A DNA stretch of 44,549 nucleotides from Syntrophobacteraceae bacterium (lineage in GTDB: Bacteria; Desulfobacterota; Syntrophobacteria; Syntrophobacterales; Syntrophobacteraceae). Both the position numbers and the translations under genes were made by a program. The notes under the pieces are model-generated. The model saw only the letters and a program-made list of their open reading frames with translations, was not told the origin of the DNA and made no database searches. The DNA is taken from assembly GCA_018053185.1 (NCBI GenBank), contig JAGPLX010000019.1, positions 1-44,549 of the forward strand, written 5' to 3'. Of the stretch, positions 26,199 to 34,229 are shown in pieces; the first letter of the stretch is position 1, and every line of letters begins with the position of its first letter.

Positions 26199-26906
26199 AT
26201 GAAGAGTGTATGGATGCTGTATCTGACAACTTTCTCCTATTTGATTTGGAACATGGTTGCCACCTCGAGCAACGGCTGGGCCGCGGGCACAAATCCTAAG
26301 TCTGCGGAAATAATCAAACTTTCACAACCCCGTTCCGAAGGGAGCGTCTCCGTCGAGACAGCCTTATCCAAAAGACGATCTGTCCGTGAGTACAAGAGGG
26401 AACCCCTCACCCTTGCCGATGTCGGCCAACTGGCATGGGCGGCACAGGGGATCACTCATCCGGCAGGCTTGCGTACGGCACCCTCGGCCGGGGCTCTGTA
26501 TCCACTCGAGCTCTATGTGGTTTCCGGCCATGTAGACGGCTTGCCCCCCGGCATCTACAGGTACCGGCCAACCTCCCACGACCTTGTCAAGACGGTGGAG
26601 GGGGACAGGCGTTCCCAGCTGTGCGGCGTGAGCCTCAGCCAATCCTCCGTCCAGAATGCTCCCCTGGTCCTGCTGCTCTCGGCCGTGCCCGAACGGACAA
26701 CCCGAAAATACTTGAGCAGAGGCACCCGATACGTACACATGGAAGCGGGTCATGCAGCGCAGAACATCTGCCTGCAGGCCGTCGCCCTCGATCTGGGAAC
26801 CGTGATCATCGGGGCCTTTCTGGATGATGGTGTCAAACGAGTGATGGATCTTCCCGAGGAGGAAGAACCCATGCTGATCATTCCCGTGGGAAAAGGACTC
26901 CGCTGA
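26199..26906 (+). CDS. Secreted SagB-type nitroreductase-like flavoprotein
   Basis: A 235-residue protein with an N-terminal signal sequence (MLYLTTFSYLIWNMVATSS before GWAAG) followed by a nitroreductase fold: SKRRSVREYKREPLTLADVGQL, the SagB-like APSAGALYPLELYVVSG, and ALDLGTVIIGAF with the C-terminal IIPVGKG. The family binds FMN; members include peptide-azoline oxidases and generic reductases. No other thiazole/oxazole peptide genes are nearby, so a peptide-modifying role is not supported. Export of an FMN enzyme is notable; the signal has no twin Arg. ATG 26199 has aaggaggg before it. Confidence 0.82.
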   Translation: MKSVWMLYLTTFSYLIWNMVATSSNGWAAGTNPKSAEIIKLSQPRSEGSVSVETALSKRRSVREYKREPLTLADVGQLAWAAQGITHPAGLRTAPSAGALYPLELYVVSGHVDGLPPGIYRYRPTSHDLVKTVEGDRRSQLCGVSLSQSSVQNAPLVLLLSAVPERTTRKYLSRGTRYVHMEAGHAAQNICLQAVALDLGTVIIGAFLDDGVKRVMDLPEEEEPMLIIPVGKGLR

Positions 26907-26919
26907 GGCGGAGGTTTTC
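26898..26919 (+). terminator. Terminator overlapping the stop of the nitroreductase-like gene
   Basis: CTCCGC-TGAG-GCGGAG is a 6-bp hairpin whose loop contains the TGA stop codon, followed by gttttc. Stem is short and the T run brief, so moderate confidence. Confidence 0.55.
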
Positions 26920-27068
26920 ACCCACAAATCCCGGACCGTTCGATGATCCAAAAACGGGCCTTTGAACATTTCAATCTGGGTGGGGTCTTGTAGGATCTCC
27001 TTGGGAATGAGGGTGAATGCAACGAAAAATCCTGAGGAAACCATCAGCCGGAAACGGAGCGAACAAAG

Positions 27069-27485
27069 TTGAAAAGCTATCGCAAGGAGTTATGGTTTCA
27101 CGTGCCGACAAGGCGCGCTTTCATCAATATCACTTCGCAGGTCCGGAAGTGCCTCGAGGAAAGCGGTATCCGCGAGGGGCTCGTCCTCTGCAACGCCATG
27201 CACATCACCGCCTCGGTCTTCATCAATGATGATGAACCCGGTCTTCACCACGACTACGAAGTCTGGCTCGAACGCCTCGCCCCCCATGACCCCGTTGACC
27301 AGTATCGCCACAATGTGGGGGAAGACAACGCGGATGCACATCTCAAGCGGCAAATCATGGGACGGGAGGTGGTGGTGGCGGTCACAGACGGGCAGTTGGA
27401 TTTGGGGCCGTGGGAGCAGGTTTTCTACGGAGAGTTCGACGGTCGCCGCAGGAAACGCGCCCTGGTCAAAATCATCGGAGATTGA
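27069..27485 (+). CDS. YjbQ/UPF0047 family protein
   Basis: A 138-residue protein of the widespread YjbQ family, a compact trimer with a conserved His-rich site: [19 protein letters not shown] in part, the [18 protein letters not shown] segment and the C-terminal [17 protein letters not shown]. Some members show thiamine-phosphate-synthase side activity; the true role is unknown. The start is TTG at 27069 with ggag ~10 bases upstream. Neighbours give no functional hint. Confidence 0.88.
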   Translation: MKSYRKELWFHVPTRRAFINITSQVRKCLEESGIREGLVLCNAMHITASVFINDDEPGLHHDYEVWLERLAPHDPVDQYRHNVGEDNADAHLKRQIMGREVVVAVTDGQLDLGPWEQVFYGEFDGRRRKRALVKIIGD

Positions 27486-27657
27486 TGCCTCCCACCATCT
27501 CGATATTCCGGACCGGCTTGATTCCGAACAGGGATCTCCTCGGCAGGCAACGAGGGGGCGCACGGCGTGGCCGCAGAATTGACTGACCGAGGGTCCCTTC
27601 GGGGCATTCCCTTTCACGAAAGCGGTTTTTCCCCGTGGTCGTCTTGCTGATGCTCTT

Positions 27658-28791
27658 TCACCCGGGCATTCGTGATATCCGGCCGGGACCCTCGCTGAGA
27701 CCCAGAAAAAGAGCCTCCCGGGTCCAAGAAAAGGTGTTCGTTCCTAATTCGGCAAATCCCTCCGGGTCCAGGTTTTCCCAAACCTCTCGATGAGTGCAAT
27801 CCTTCAGGCGGACAAGGTTCATTCGGACTTGTCCCCCACCGGCAACACGGTTCTTCTCGACGAAATCCTGCAGATGGGCCTCCAGAAGCGAGCCTTCCTT
27901 CTGCAGCGTCTCGAGGAGAAGGGAATCCTCGGGATTTTCCAGGAATCGGTCCAGGGCATTCCAGAAGGTGAGCTGGATTTCGTGTTCCTCGAGGTCCCCC
28001 CGGAGAGAGGCAAATTCCTCGGGTTCGAGAGATTCGAGAGACGGGATGGTGCACAGGGGAACCACCTGGATCTCCATCGCTTGCCCGTTCTTTTCGCGTC
28101 GGGTTTGAACAGACTCCAGGATTTCCTCGAGGAGGTTTTGAGAGAATGCCACCGGCACCCAGGGCATTTCCGGGGGGTGATTGGATAGGAGGCGATACCA
28201 AAAGCCCGCTCGCTTCAGGACCAGGAAGGAAAAATCCGCGTTCTCCGATCCCAGGGAGGGTGTCGTCCCGTCCATGGTCTCCTCTGCCTCCTCCCCGGTT
28301 TCGATCCCAAGGATTCGACGGAATTCTTCTTCGAGCCTCTCCACCTCGACTATGCCGGAGACCACTTCGAGTTCCTTTTCATCGAGATTGCGGGCGATTT
28401 CATGAAAAATGGCCGCTTCGAGAAGAAGCCGCTCCTTCCGAGCCTCCTCCTCGGATCCCTCCCCCCTGACCCGACCCTGGATACGGAAGCGGCTTTCCGG
28501 ATCTTCCCCGGCCAGGGCGATCCAACTCCTGCAAGCAAGAAGCCCCTTCTCCCCCAGTTGTTCCGCAAAATCAAAATAGCCTTTGAGATACAACCGAATC
28601 CGTTCCAGGTCCTCGGAATCAGAAATCACGGGCCACGCATCGATGCGTTCCCCGGAACAGGACGGCAGGACAGGACCCCGGAGCACCTGGAGGATTCCCA
28701 GGCGGGACAGCAAAATGCTGAGACGGCGAACGTCCTTTTCCCTCAAAAAAAGATGTGGAAAGAGAAAATAGCGGTGTCCCATGGGTGTCAT
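27658..28791 (-). CDS. Hypothetical protein, Glu/Leu-rich, mostly helical
   Basis: A 377-residue soluble protein I do not recognise. It begins HRYFLFPHLFLREKDVRRLS and is rich in Glu, Leu and Arg, with long likely helices (for example near 130-165 and 285-320). No signal peptide, membrane helix, Cys motif or nucleotide-binding motif is seen. Codon use and a good ribosome site (agaagga) before the ATG support a real gene. A second ATG lies three codons in. It converges with yjbQ and follows the mqn pair at some distance on the same strand. Confidence 0.75.
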   Translation of the reverse strand: MTPMGHRYFLFPHLFLREKDVRRLSILLSRLGILQVLRGPVLPSCSGERIDAWPVISDSEDLERIRLYLKGYFDFAEQLGEKGLLACRSWIALAGEDPESRFRIQGRVRGEGSEEEARKERLLLEAAIFHEIARNLDEKELEVVSGIVEVERLEEEFRRILGIETGEEAEETMDGTTPSLGSENADFSFLVLKRAGFWYRLLSNHPPEMPWVPVAFSQNLLEEILESVQTRREKNGQAMEIQVVPLCTIPSLESLEPEEFASLRGDLEEHEIQLTFWNALDRFLENPEDSLLLETLQKEGSLLEAHLQDFVEKNRVAGGGQVRMNLVRLKDCTHREVWENLDPEGFAELGTNTFSWTREALFLGLSEGPGRISRMPG

Positions 28792-29137
28792 GTCCTTCTT
28801 CCTTGTCTTTCAGCCGGTAACCCCCGGCGGGACGACTCCCCACACCGTGCCGCCTCAGCGGTGCAATCCCCCTCGGAGGTGCGTCCATGGTGCGGAGGGT
28901 GTGGTGTATCGAGTTTATCCGGCCAAGGATGGATGACTATCGAAGTCCGTCGTCCATCATTGATCCTTTTTTCCTTCGACGGACTTCGTCCTGCCTCTTC
29001 CATAACCAAAACCTTTCACAATTACCCGGTCACTTCCTTCCGGGAGCTGTGCCGGGGCTGAAAGGGCATCCCAAAGGGCACAGCCGCCTCCCCACCCTCA
29101 AGGCCCTCCAATTGAGGTGCCATGGCGTCCGCTCTTT
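28792..29137. other. Intergenic region with a large-loop inverted repeat
   Basis: About 345 bases with no gene. The main object is the perfect 12-bp inverted repeat at 28941-28988 (listed separately). Confidence 0.55.
28941..28988. repeat. Perfect 12-bp inverted repeat with 24-base T-rich loop
   Basis: CGAAGTCCGTCG (28941-28952) is matched exactly by CGACGGACTTCG (28977-28988). The loop holds a run of six T. It lies downstream of mqnD, so it might shape the 3' end of that transcript, but the loop is large for a terminator; it could also be the scar of a small inserted element. Confidence 0.7.
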
Positions 29138-29983
29138 TCAATTTTTCTGGTCCCAAAAGAGGGGCTTGTCGGGGAAGGGAATGTTCTCGAGATGCGCAGC
29201 CTCCTTGAGCAGGGCACGGATTGCCTGTTCCCCTTCTTCTCCGAGGTCCAGGCTGAACTCGTTCACAAACATCTCGATGTGCCGCCGGATGACCGACTCC
29301 TCCATCTCCTGGGCGTGAGAACGGATGTAAGGCCAGGCCTCCCGGGCATGTTCCCTGGTGTATTCGAGACTCTGCCGGATGGTCTCTTCTACCGTTGCAG
29401 CAACCTCCGGTCCGAGGGATCTTCGGATCATGATGACCCCGAGAGGCAGGGGAAGCCCTCGTTGAGATTCCCACCACGCACCCAGGTCCAGCACCAGTTT
29501 CAGGCCCAGCGTCGGATAGGTGAAGCGACCTTCGTGGATGATCAGTCCGGCATCCACCTCCCCGGCAGCCACTTTGGGCATGATCCGGTCGAAAGGAAGC
29601 TCAATCACGGGCCCTTCATGGGAACCTTGAAGTCGGAGCAGGAGGTTGGCGGTGGTGTACTTCCCCGGGATCGCAAGAATTTTGTGTCGCAGTTCCTGGA
29701 TGGAAAGCGGAGTGCGGGCCACTACGAGAGGTCCGCAACCTCGACCCATGGCACCGCCGGCTCGCAGCATCCAGTAGTCATCCAGAAGATGAAGAACTGC
29801 GGAGGCGGAAACCTTGGTAACATCCAGTTCCTGTCGCCGAGCCTTTTTATTGAGGACTTCCACGTCCGCCAGCAGGGTTTTGAAGGCAAAAGAGGGCGAG
29901 TCAATCGACCCCTCGGCCAACGCCCGGAAAATGAACGTGTCATTGGGACAGGGGGAAAACCCCAGAATCAAAGTCCGCTTCAT
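29138..29983 (-). CDS. mqnD: 1,4-dihydroxy-6-naphthoate synthase (menaquinone, futalosine route)
   Basis: A 281-residue protein of the MqnA/MqnD family, which converts cyclic de-hypoxanthine futalosine to 1,4-dihydroxy-6-naphthoate. Motifs: GFSPCPNDTFIF at the start (MqnD hallmark), TKVSASAVLHLLDDY and AGLIIHEGRFTY. MqnD is favoured over MqnA by the SPCPNDTF start. Its ATG overlaps the mqnB stop (ATGA arrangement), so the two are translated as a pair. The ribosome site gaggg precedes 29983. Confidence 0.92.
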   Translation of the reverse strand: MKRTLILGFSPCPNDTFIFRALAEGSIDSPSFAFKTLLADVEVLNKKARRQELDVTKVSASAVLHLLDDYWMLRAGGAMGRGCGPLVVARTPLSIQELRHKILAIPGKYTTANLLLRLQGSHEGPVIELPFDRIMPKVAAGEVDAGLIIHEGRFTYPTLGLKLVLDLGAWWESQRGLPLPLGVIMIRRSLGPEVAATVEETIRQSLEYTREHAREAWPYIRSHAQEMEESVIRRHIEMFVNEFSLDLGEEGEQAIRALLKEAAHLENIPFPDKPLFWDQKN

Positions 29984-30834
29984 GAATGCCCTCGGTTCAA
30001 CCATCTTCGCACGACCGCATGGCAATGAGAAAGAGCCTTCTCCATCCGCCAGCGATCCCTGGAGCGGTCTCCCGCCCTATTGCTGATTCCCCGACATTCC
30101 AACACGGGCACACCGAAACGCATACAAGCCTGAACGACGGCGCTTCCTTCCATGTTTTCGGCGTAGGCCCCAAAGCGCAGAGAGCGTTCTTGAGCCGTAT
30201 CCGCGTCGCCGCTCACCATGCCCACCGTAAGGCTCGGCCCGTAAAAAACCCGGAACGTGACAAAAGAGTTCACCTTGGTTCCCTGGGCTGGAGGCCTTTC
30301 CAGGGCAGGATCCCCAGGGAACAGTCCTCTCCGATTATCGAGGGAGTCGGTATGAAGTTTATAGCTCCCGGCCGGTGTCCATCCCCGAATTTTTTCCATG
30401 ATGGGCTGTGTGTGGAGAGGAATGGCATCGTAATACTCGCGATCTTCCAATTTCACCATGGGAATCCCTATTTCACGGGTCGAACGGACACAATTTCGCG
30501 TGAGGATCCCTTCATCTCCACACCAAACAGTGTCACTGACCAGGACGTCTCCGACAGCCAGGGGAGATTCGGCGTAGGCCCCGGCGGAGCCGATGTTCCA
30601 GACCTCCAGCACACGCAATCCCTGGAGCAGGGCCGCCGTTGTGACGGCGGCGTTGACCTTTCCCATACCGCCGGCCCCCGCAAGGACGAGGTGCCCGAAG
30701 CAATGACCCACCCAAAAGGTCGCACCGGCAACATGGATGGACCTGGCATTCTCCAGCAAAGGGAACAACGGCTCGATTTCCGTCGGAACTGCCCCAAGGA
30801 CGGCAACATCGATGGTCTGATGGTCTCTCTTCAT
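29980..30834 (-). CDS. mqnB: Futalosine hydrolase
   Basis: A 284-residue nucleoside-phosphorylase-fold hydrolase that removes hypoxanthine from futalosine in menaquinone synthesis. Family features: VLGAVPTEIEPL at the start, GAGGMGKVNAA, WNIGSAGAY, and the C-terminal NMEGSAVVQACMRFGVPVLECRGISNR (quoted across the active-site Glu-Ser and Asn-Arg). A ~40-residue insert (near 140-180, HTQPIMEKIRGWTPAGSYKL) makes it longer than typical members. ATG 30834 has gagggatgag before it. Overlap with mqnD supports the assignment. Confidence 0.9.
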   Translation of the reverse strand: MKRDHQTIDVAVLGAVPTEIEPLFPLLENARSIHVAGATFWVGHCFGHLVLAGAGGMGKVNAAVTTAALLQGLRVLEVWNIGSAGAYAESPLAVGDVLVSDTVWCGDEGILTRNCVRSTREIGIPMVKLEDREYYDAIPLHTQPIMEKIRGWTPAGSYKLHTDSLDNRRGLFPGDPALERPPAQGTKVNSFVTFRVFYGPSLTVGMVSGDADTAQERSLRFGAYAENMEGSAVVQACMRFGVPVLECRGISNRAGDRSRDRWRMEKALSHCHAVVRRWLNRGHS

Positions 30835-31148
30835 CTCATCCCTCGGGAATCTGGAACGTCCCGGGGAAATCCAGTGTGGATCCCACATCATTTTTCCAGG
30901 TTCGAATCCACCGCGAGGCCTCGAATTCTCATCGGTGACCGCCGCATTCGAGTATGCCATCATCGGCATATCCTCAAGCCGGAAGACCGTGGCCATTGCC
31001 ACCCTCCCCTACACGGAAGCGTCGGTTCCAGCCTTCACGACTGAACCACAAAAGCGTTGTGAGTACAAGGGCCCAGGTGGGTACCGGGGGATTCGCCGGA
31101 AAAAAGGGGTTCCTCTCGCGAGCCCTGCTCCGAAAGCCCTTCTGTGGA
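30835..31148. other. Intergenic region between mqnB and dus (divergent)
   Basis: About 310 bases of divergent upstream sequence. Apart from the dus promoter candidate just to its right nothing specific was identified. A GTTCGAATC string at 30900-30908 resembles a tRNA T-loop but has no partner arms. Confidence 0.5.
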
Positions 31149-31177
31149 TTGCCATCGGCATTTGAACTTGCTAGGAT
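31149..31177 (+). promoter_or_regulatory. Candidate promoter of dus/ispH-ubiA
   Basis: TTGCCA (31149-31154) and TAGGAT (31172-31177) with a 17-base spacer, 44 bases before the dus start codon. Confidence 0.5.
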
Positions 31178-31220
31178 AACGACTCCTCGGGGATGATGAT
31201 GGTATTGGAAAGGTTCTCTC

Positions 31221-32288
31221 ATGCGCCGTGGAAGTGGGATGTCGCCGTTTTCGCCTTCGCCGCTAAGAATCGGGAGTCTCGTGGTGGACCCGCCGCTCAT
31301 TCTCGCACCCATGGCTGGAATCACGGACGGTGCCTATCGCTGGATCATGACGGAGCATGGAGCGGGACTGGTTTTCACGGAAATGGTGAGTGCCCAGGGA
31401 ATCCTCCGGGGAAGTCCGGAATCGTTTCGCTTGTGTGAACAGGACTTGCCTCTCTCGACACCTCTTTCGGTACAGATTTTCGGAGGCGATCCGCGGGTGG
31501 TGGGAAGAGCCGCCGCCAAGGTGGAGGCCATGGGTGCCTCCGCCATCGACATCAACGCAGGGTGTCCGGTACGGAAGGTATTGCGACAGGGAGCCGGCGC
31601 CGGGCTTCTCCAGAAGCCCGACCTGCTGGCCCGCATGGTGGAAGAAACCCGGAGATCGGTTCGAATCCCGATCACCGTGAAAATTCGGCTTGGCGGCCAC
31701 CAATCCTACTCCACGACCGCGGAGATCGCCAAACGTCTCGAGTCCGCAGGAGCGGATGCCATCACTGTCCATGGCCGAACGGCTTCTCAGCGGTTCAAGG
31801 GAGACGCCGACTGGTCGGCCATCGAACATGTCAAGAAATCCCTGGGAATTCCGCTCATCGGAAACGGGGACATCACCCGGCCGTCCCAGGCGGACCGGGT
31901 GCTGGCAGACGGCAAATGCGACGCCGTCATGATCGGTCGGGGCAGTTTGGGCAACCCCTGGTTATTCTCCTCCATCGCTTCCCGATGGAGCTCTCCCGTC
32001 ACAAGGAATCCCCATCCCGATTGGGCGGATTTCATCCACACGGTGCGCGACCACGCAAGGGCTCTTGGGGAAGAACGTCCTCGATGCTCGGGACGGTTGA
32101 GGGGCTTGCTCATGTACTATTCGAAGGGGTTTCCCGATACATGCCGTCTGCGGGCACGTTTGACCGTGCTGGATGGGTCGGATGCGCTGCTGTCCGAGTT
32201 TGTTTCCTGGATGGAGGACATCGCCTGTCGAGGATGGGCGTTCCTTCCATTCAAGGTTCCGGAGTCGAGGAAAAGTGAGGGACCATGA
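31221..32288 (+). CDS. dusB: tRNA-dihydrouridine synthase
   Basis: A 355-residue FMN enzyme that reduces uridines in the tRNA D-loop. The barrel opening LAPMAGITDGAYR, the catalytic Cys in NAGCPVRKV, the KIRLG strand, HGRTASQRFKG and IGNGDI are all present. Features resemble the DusB branch; the exact subtype is a guess. Stop overlaps the next start by 4 bases (ATGA), so the gene is coupled to the IspH-UbiA fusion. This pairing looks incidental functionally. Confidence 0.92.
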   Translation: MRRGSGMSPFSPSPLRIGSLVVDPPLILAPMAGITDGAYRWIMTEHGAGLVFTEMVSAQGILRGSPESFRLCEQDLPLSTPLSVQIFGGDPRVVGRAAAKVEAMGASAIDINAGCPVRKVLRQGAGAGLLQKPDLLARMVEETRRSVRIPITVKIRLGGHQSYSTTAEIAKRLESAGADAITVHGRTASQRFKGDADWSAIEHVKKSLGIPLIGNGDITRPSQADRVLADGKCDAVMIGRGSLGNPWLFSSIASRWSSPVTRNPHPDWADFIHTVRDHARALGEERPRCSGRLRGLLMYYSKGFPDTCRLRARLTVLDGSDALLSEFVSWMEDIACRGWAFLPFKVPESRKSEGP

Positions 32289-34027
32289 AAGTCGTAGTCG
32301 CAAAGACCGCCGGCTTTTGTAAAGGAGTGAAGGACGCGCTGGAGGTGACTCTGAACGCCATCCAGCAACGCAAGGACGGGGAGAAGATCTGTACCTTCGG
32401 GCCCCTCATCCACAACCGCCAGGTTTTGAAGATGCTCGAGGAGAAGGGGATCAACGAGGAGGAAAAGATCGAGAACTGTGCTGGAAAGAAAGTGGTCATC
32501 CGCGCCCATGGAATCCCTCCCCACGAGCGCCGGGCCCTCCACAGGGTAAACGCCCGACTCCTGGATGCCACTTGCAAGCGAGTCGCCAAGGTCCATGCCG
32601 TCATCAAGAGGCACGCCCGTCGCGGTTACCATACGGTCATTGTGGGAGACCCCGACCACGCCGAGGTGATCGGGCTGATGGGATACACGGAGGGGCGCGG
32701 AATCGTCATCCATCACCCGGACCAGGTGGAGAGTCTTCCCAAAGAATGGGAGAGAGTGCTCCTGGTCGCCCAGACGACCCAGAATGAAGAGACTTTTCTA
32801 GAAATCCAGGAGGCTTTTCTCAAACGATACCCCCAAGGGGTCGTTAAAAACACCATTTGTGGATCGACCCACGAAAGACAGGCGGAAGTCCGGGAACTGT
32901 GTTCCCAGGTGGAGGCGATGGTCATTGTGGGCGGCTACCATAGCGGGAATACGGTTCGACTGGTGGAAGTGGCCCGGGAAAGCGCCGTTCCCACCTATCA
33001 TGTGGAGACGGAAGCCGATTTGAATCAGGAGGAAATGGCGCGCTATTCACGGGTGGGAATTTCTGCGGGGGCATCCACTCCCAACTGGATGATTCGCAGC
33101 GTAGTCCATTTCCTCGAATCCATCCACACTCGGAAGGCCGGTTGGAAATATCACTTCAAGAGGATCATGGAACTCTTATCCTATGGAAATCTCTACATTG
33201 CCGTCGGTGCTGCCCTCCTGCCCAATGCCATGCAAGCCTTGACGGGTTTTCCCGGATCCCTTGCCAACAGTCTCATGGCAGCCTTCTATGCCTTCGCCAT
33301 GCACTCCCTCAATATTTACCTGGATCGAAACGCCATCCGGCTGAACGACCCGAATCGTGCGGCATTCTATCAGAAGTGGCGCCCGATTTTCACCGGGGCA
33401 GGGGTGGCGGCAATCGTTGCGGCCATCTGGATCGCTCTGGACTTGGGATGGGTTCCATTTCTGGTGATGTGCGTTCTGATCCTTCTGGGGATCTTCTACG
33501 CGGTCCCACTGATCCTCCCTTCGTCCTGGCAAAGCCTTTACGCCTTCAAGCTCAAAGACATCCCCACCTCCAAAACCTTCTCCGTGCCCATCGCCTGGGC
33601 AACCGTCACCGTTATCCTTCCTTACCTTGCCCATCCGCTGCCGGGACTGGACCGGGCGATTTATGCCTTCTGGATCGCATTCCTGGTAGTCCTGGTCCGC
33701 ACAGCCATGCTCGATCTACTCGCCGTCCAGGGGGATCGGTTGGTGGGAAGAGAGACCATCGTCGTGCTCTTCGGGGAAACCAAGACAGGCCATTTCCTGG
33801 TGGGAACCCTGATTGTCCTGGCCCTGTCGCTGGTCGTCGGCCCATGGATCGGATTGAGCACCTCTTTTGCCTACGTGATGATTCCGGCCGTCGCCCTTTA
33901 CTGGCACCAGCTGAGGATGTGTTTTCAAAATCGCCTCAAGGAGGACCCGGCTTTTGTCTCCGCCATCGAGTCGACCCTGATCGGGGTGGGTCTGCTGGGG
34001 CTTTTGTGGAATCACCTGGTACAATGA
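32285..34027 (+). CDS. ispH: IspH (HMBPP reductase) fused to a UbiA-like membrane domain
   Basis: A 580-residue fusion. Residues ~1-285 are IspH/LytB, which makes IPP and DMAPP; the three cluster Cys are C12 (GFCKGV), C97 (DATCKRV) and C192 (TICGST), and TTQN and SGNTVRL are present. Residues ~292-580 have about eight hydrophobic segments of UbiA-superfamily type. Motif 1, usually NDxxDxxxD, reads NIYLDRNAI (343-351), and motif 2, usually DxxDxxGD, reads DLLAVQGD (477-484) followed by RLVGRETI, so several Asp are replaced. The order (isoprenoid maker then prenyltransferase fold) suggests substrate hand-over; one candidate acceptor is the menaquinone naphthoate made by the nearby mqnD, but this is inference. 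Confidence 0.88.
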   Translation: MKVVVAKTAGFCKGVKDALEVTLNAIQQRKDGEKICTFGPLIHNRQVLKMLEEKGINEEEKIENCAGKKVVIRAHGIPPHERRALHRVNARLLDATCKRVAKVHAVIKRHARRGYHTVIVGDPDHAEVIGLMGYTEGRGIVIHHPDQVESLPKEWERVLLVAQTTQNEETFLEIQEAFLKRYPQGVVKNTICGSTHERQAEVRELCSQVEAMVIVGGYHSGNTVRLVEVARESAVPTYHVETEADLNQEEMARYSRVGISAGASTPNWMIRSVVHFLESIHTRKAGWKYHFKRIMELLSYGNLYIAVGAALLPNAMQALTGFPGSLANSLMAAFYAFAMHSLNIYLDRNAIRLNDPNRAAFYQKWRPIFTGAGVAAIVAAIWIALDLGWVPFLVMCVLILLGIFYAVPLILPSSWQSLYAFKLKDIPTSKTFSVPIAWATVTVILPYLAHPLPGLDRAIYAFWIAFLVVLVRTAMLDLLAVQGDRLVGRETIVVLFGETKTGHFLVGTLIVLALSLVVGPWIGLSTSFAYVMIPAVALYWHQLRMCFQNRLKEDPAFVSAIESTLIGVGLLGLLWNHLVQ

Positions 34028-34145
34028 AAGAATTACGGGGAGATTCACCGGGGGAGGATGCCGGACCATGTGAGAATTCGATTTTGGAGCGGCCGGCTTT
34101 TTTTAGCTTCTTGCCGTCCCGCTTTCACTACCCGGCAAGCCTCCG

Positions 34146-34174
34146 TTGAAATCACCCCGTGCACGGTTTATAGT
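34146..34174 (+). promoter_or_regulatory. Promoter of the clpX-like/haem gene cluster
   Basis: TTGAAA (34146-34151) and TATAGT (34169-34174) with a 17-base spacer, the best housekeeping-type promoter seen in the window, 56 bases upstream of the ClpX-like start. Confidence 0.65.
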
Positions 34175-34229
34175 TAGCCATGCTTTCTTGGACTTCGACT
34201 GAGGAGACCATGCTTCCGAGGATGCTTCC

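Noticed and set aside
30896-30912. GGTTCGAATCC string resembling a tRNA T-loop
   Set aside because: The flanking bases do not form the T stem, and no anticodon or acceptor arm could be built upstream.
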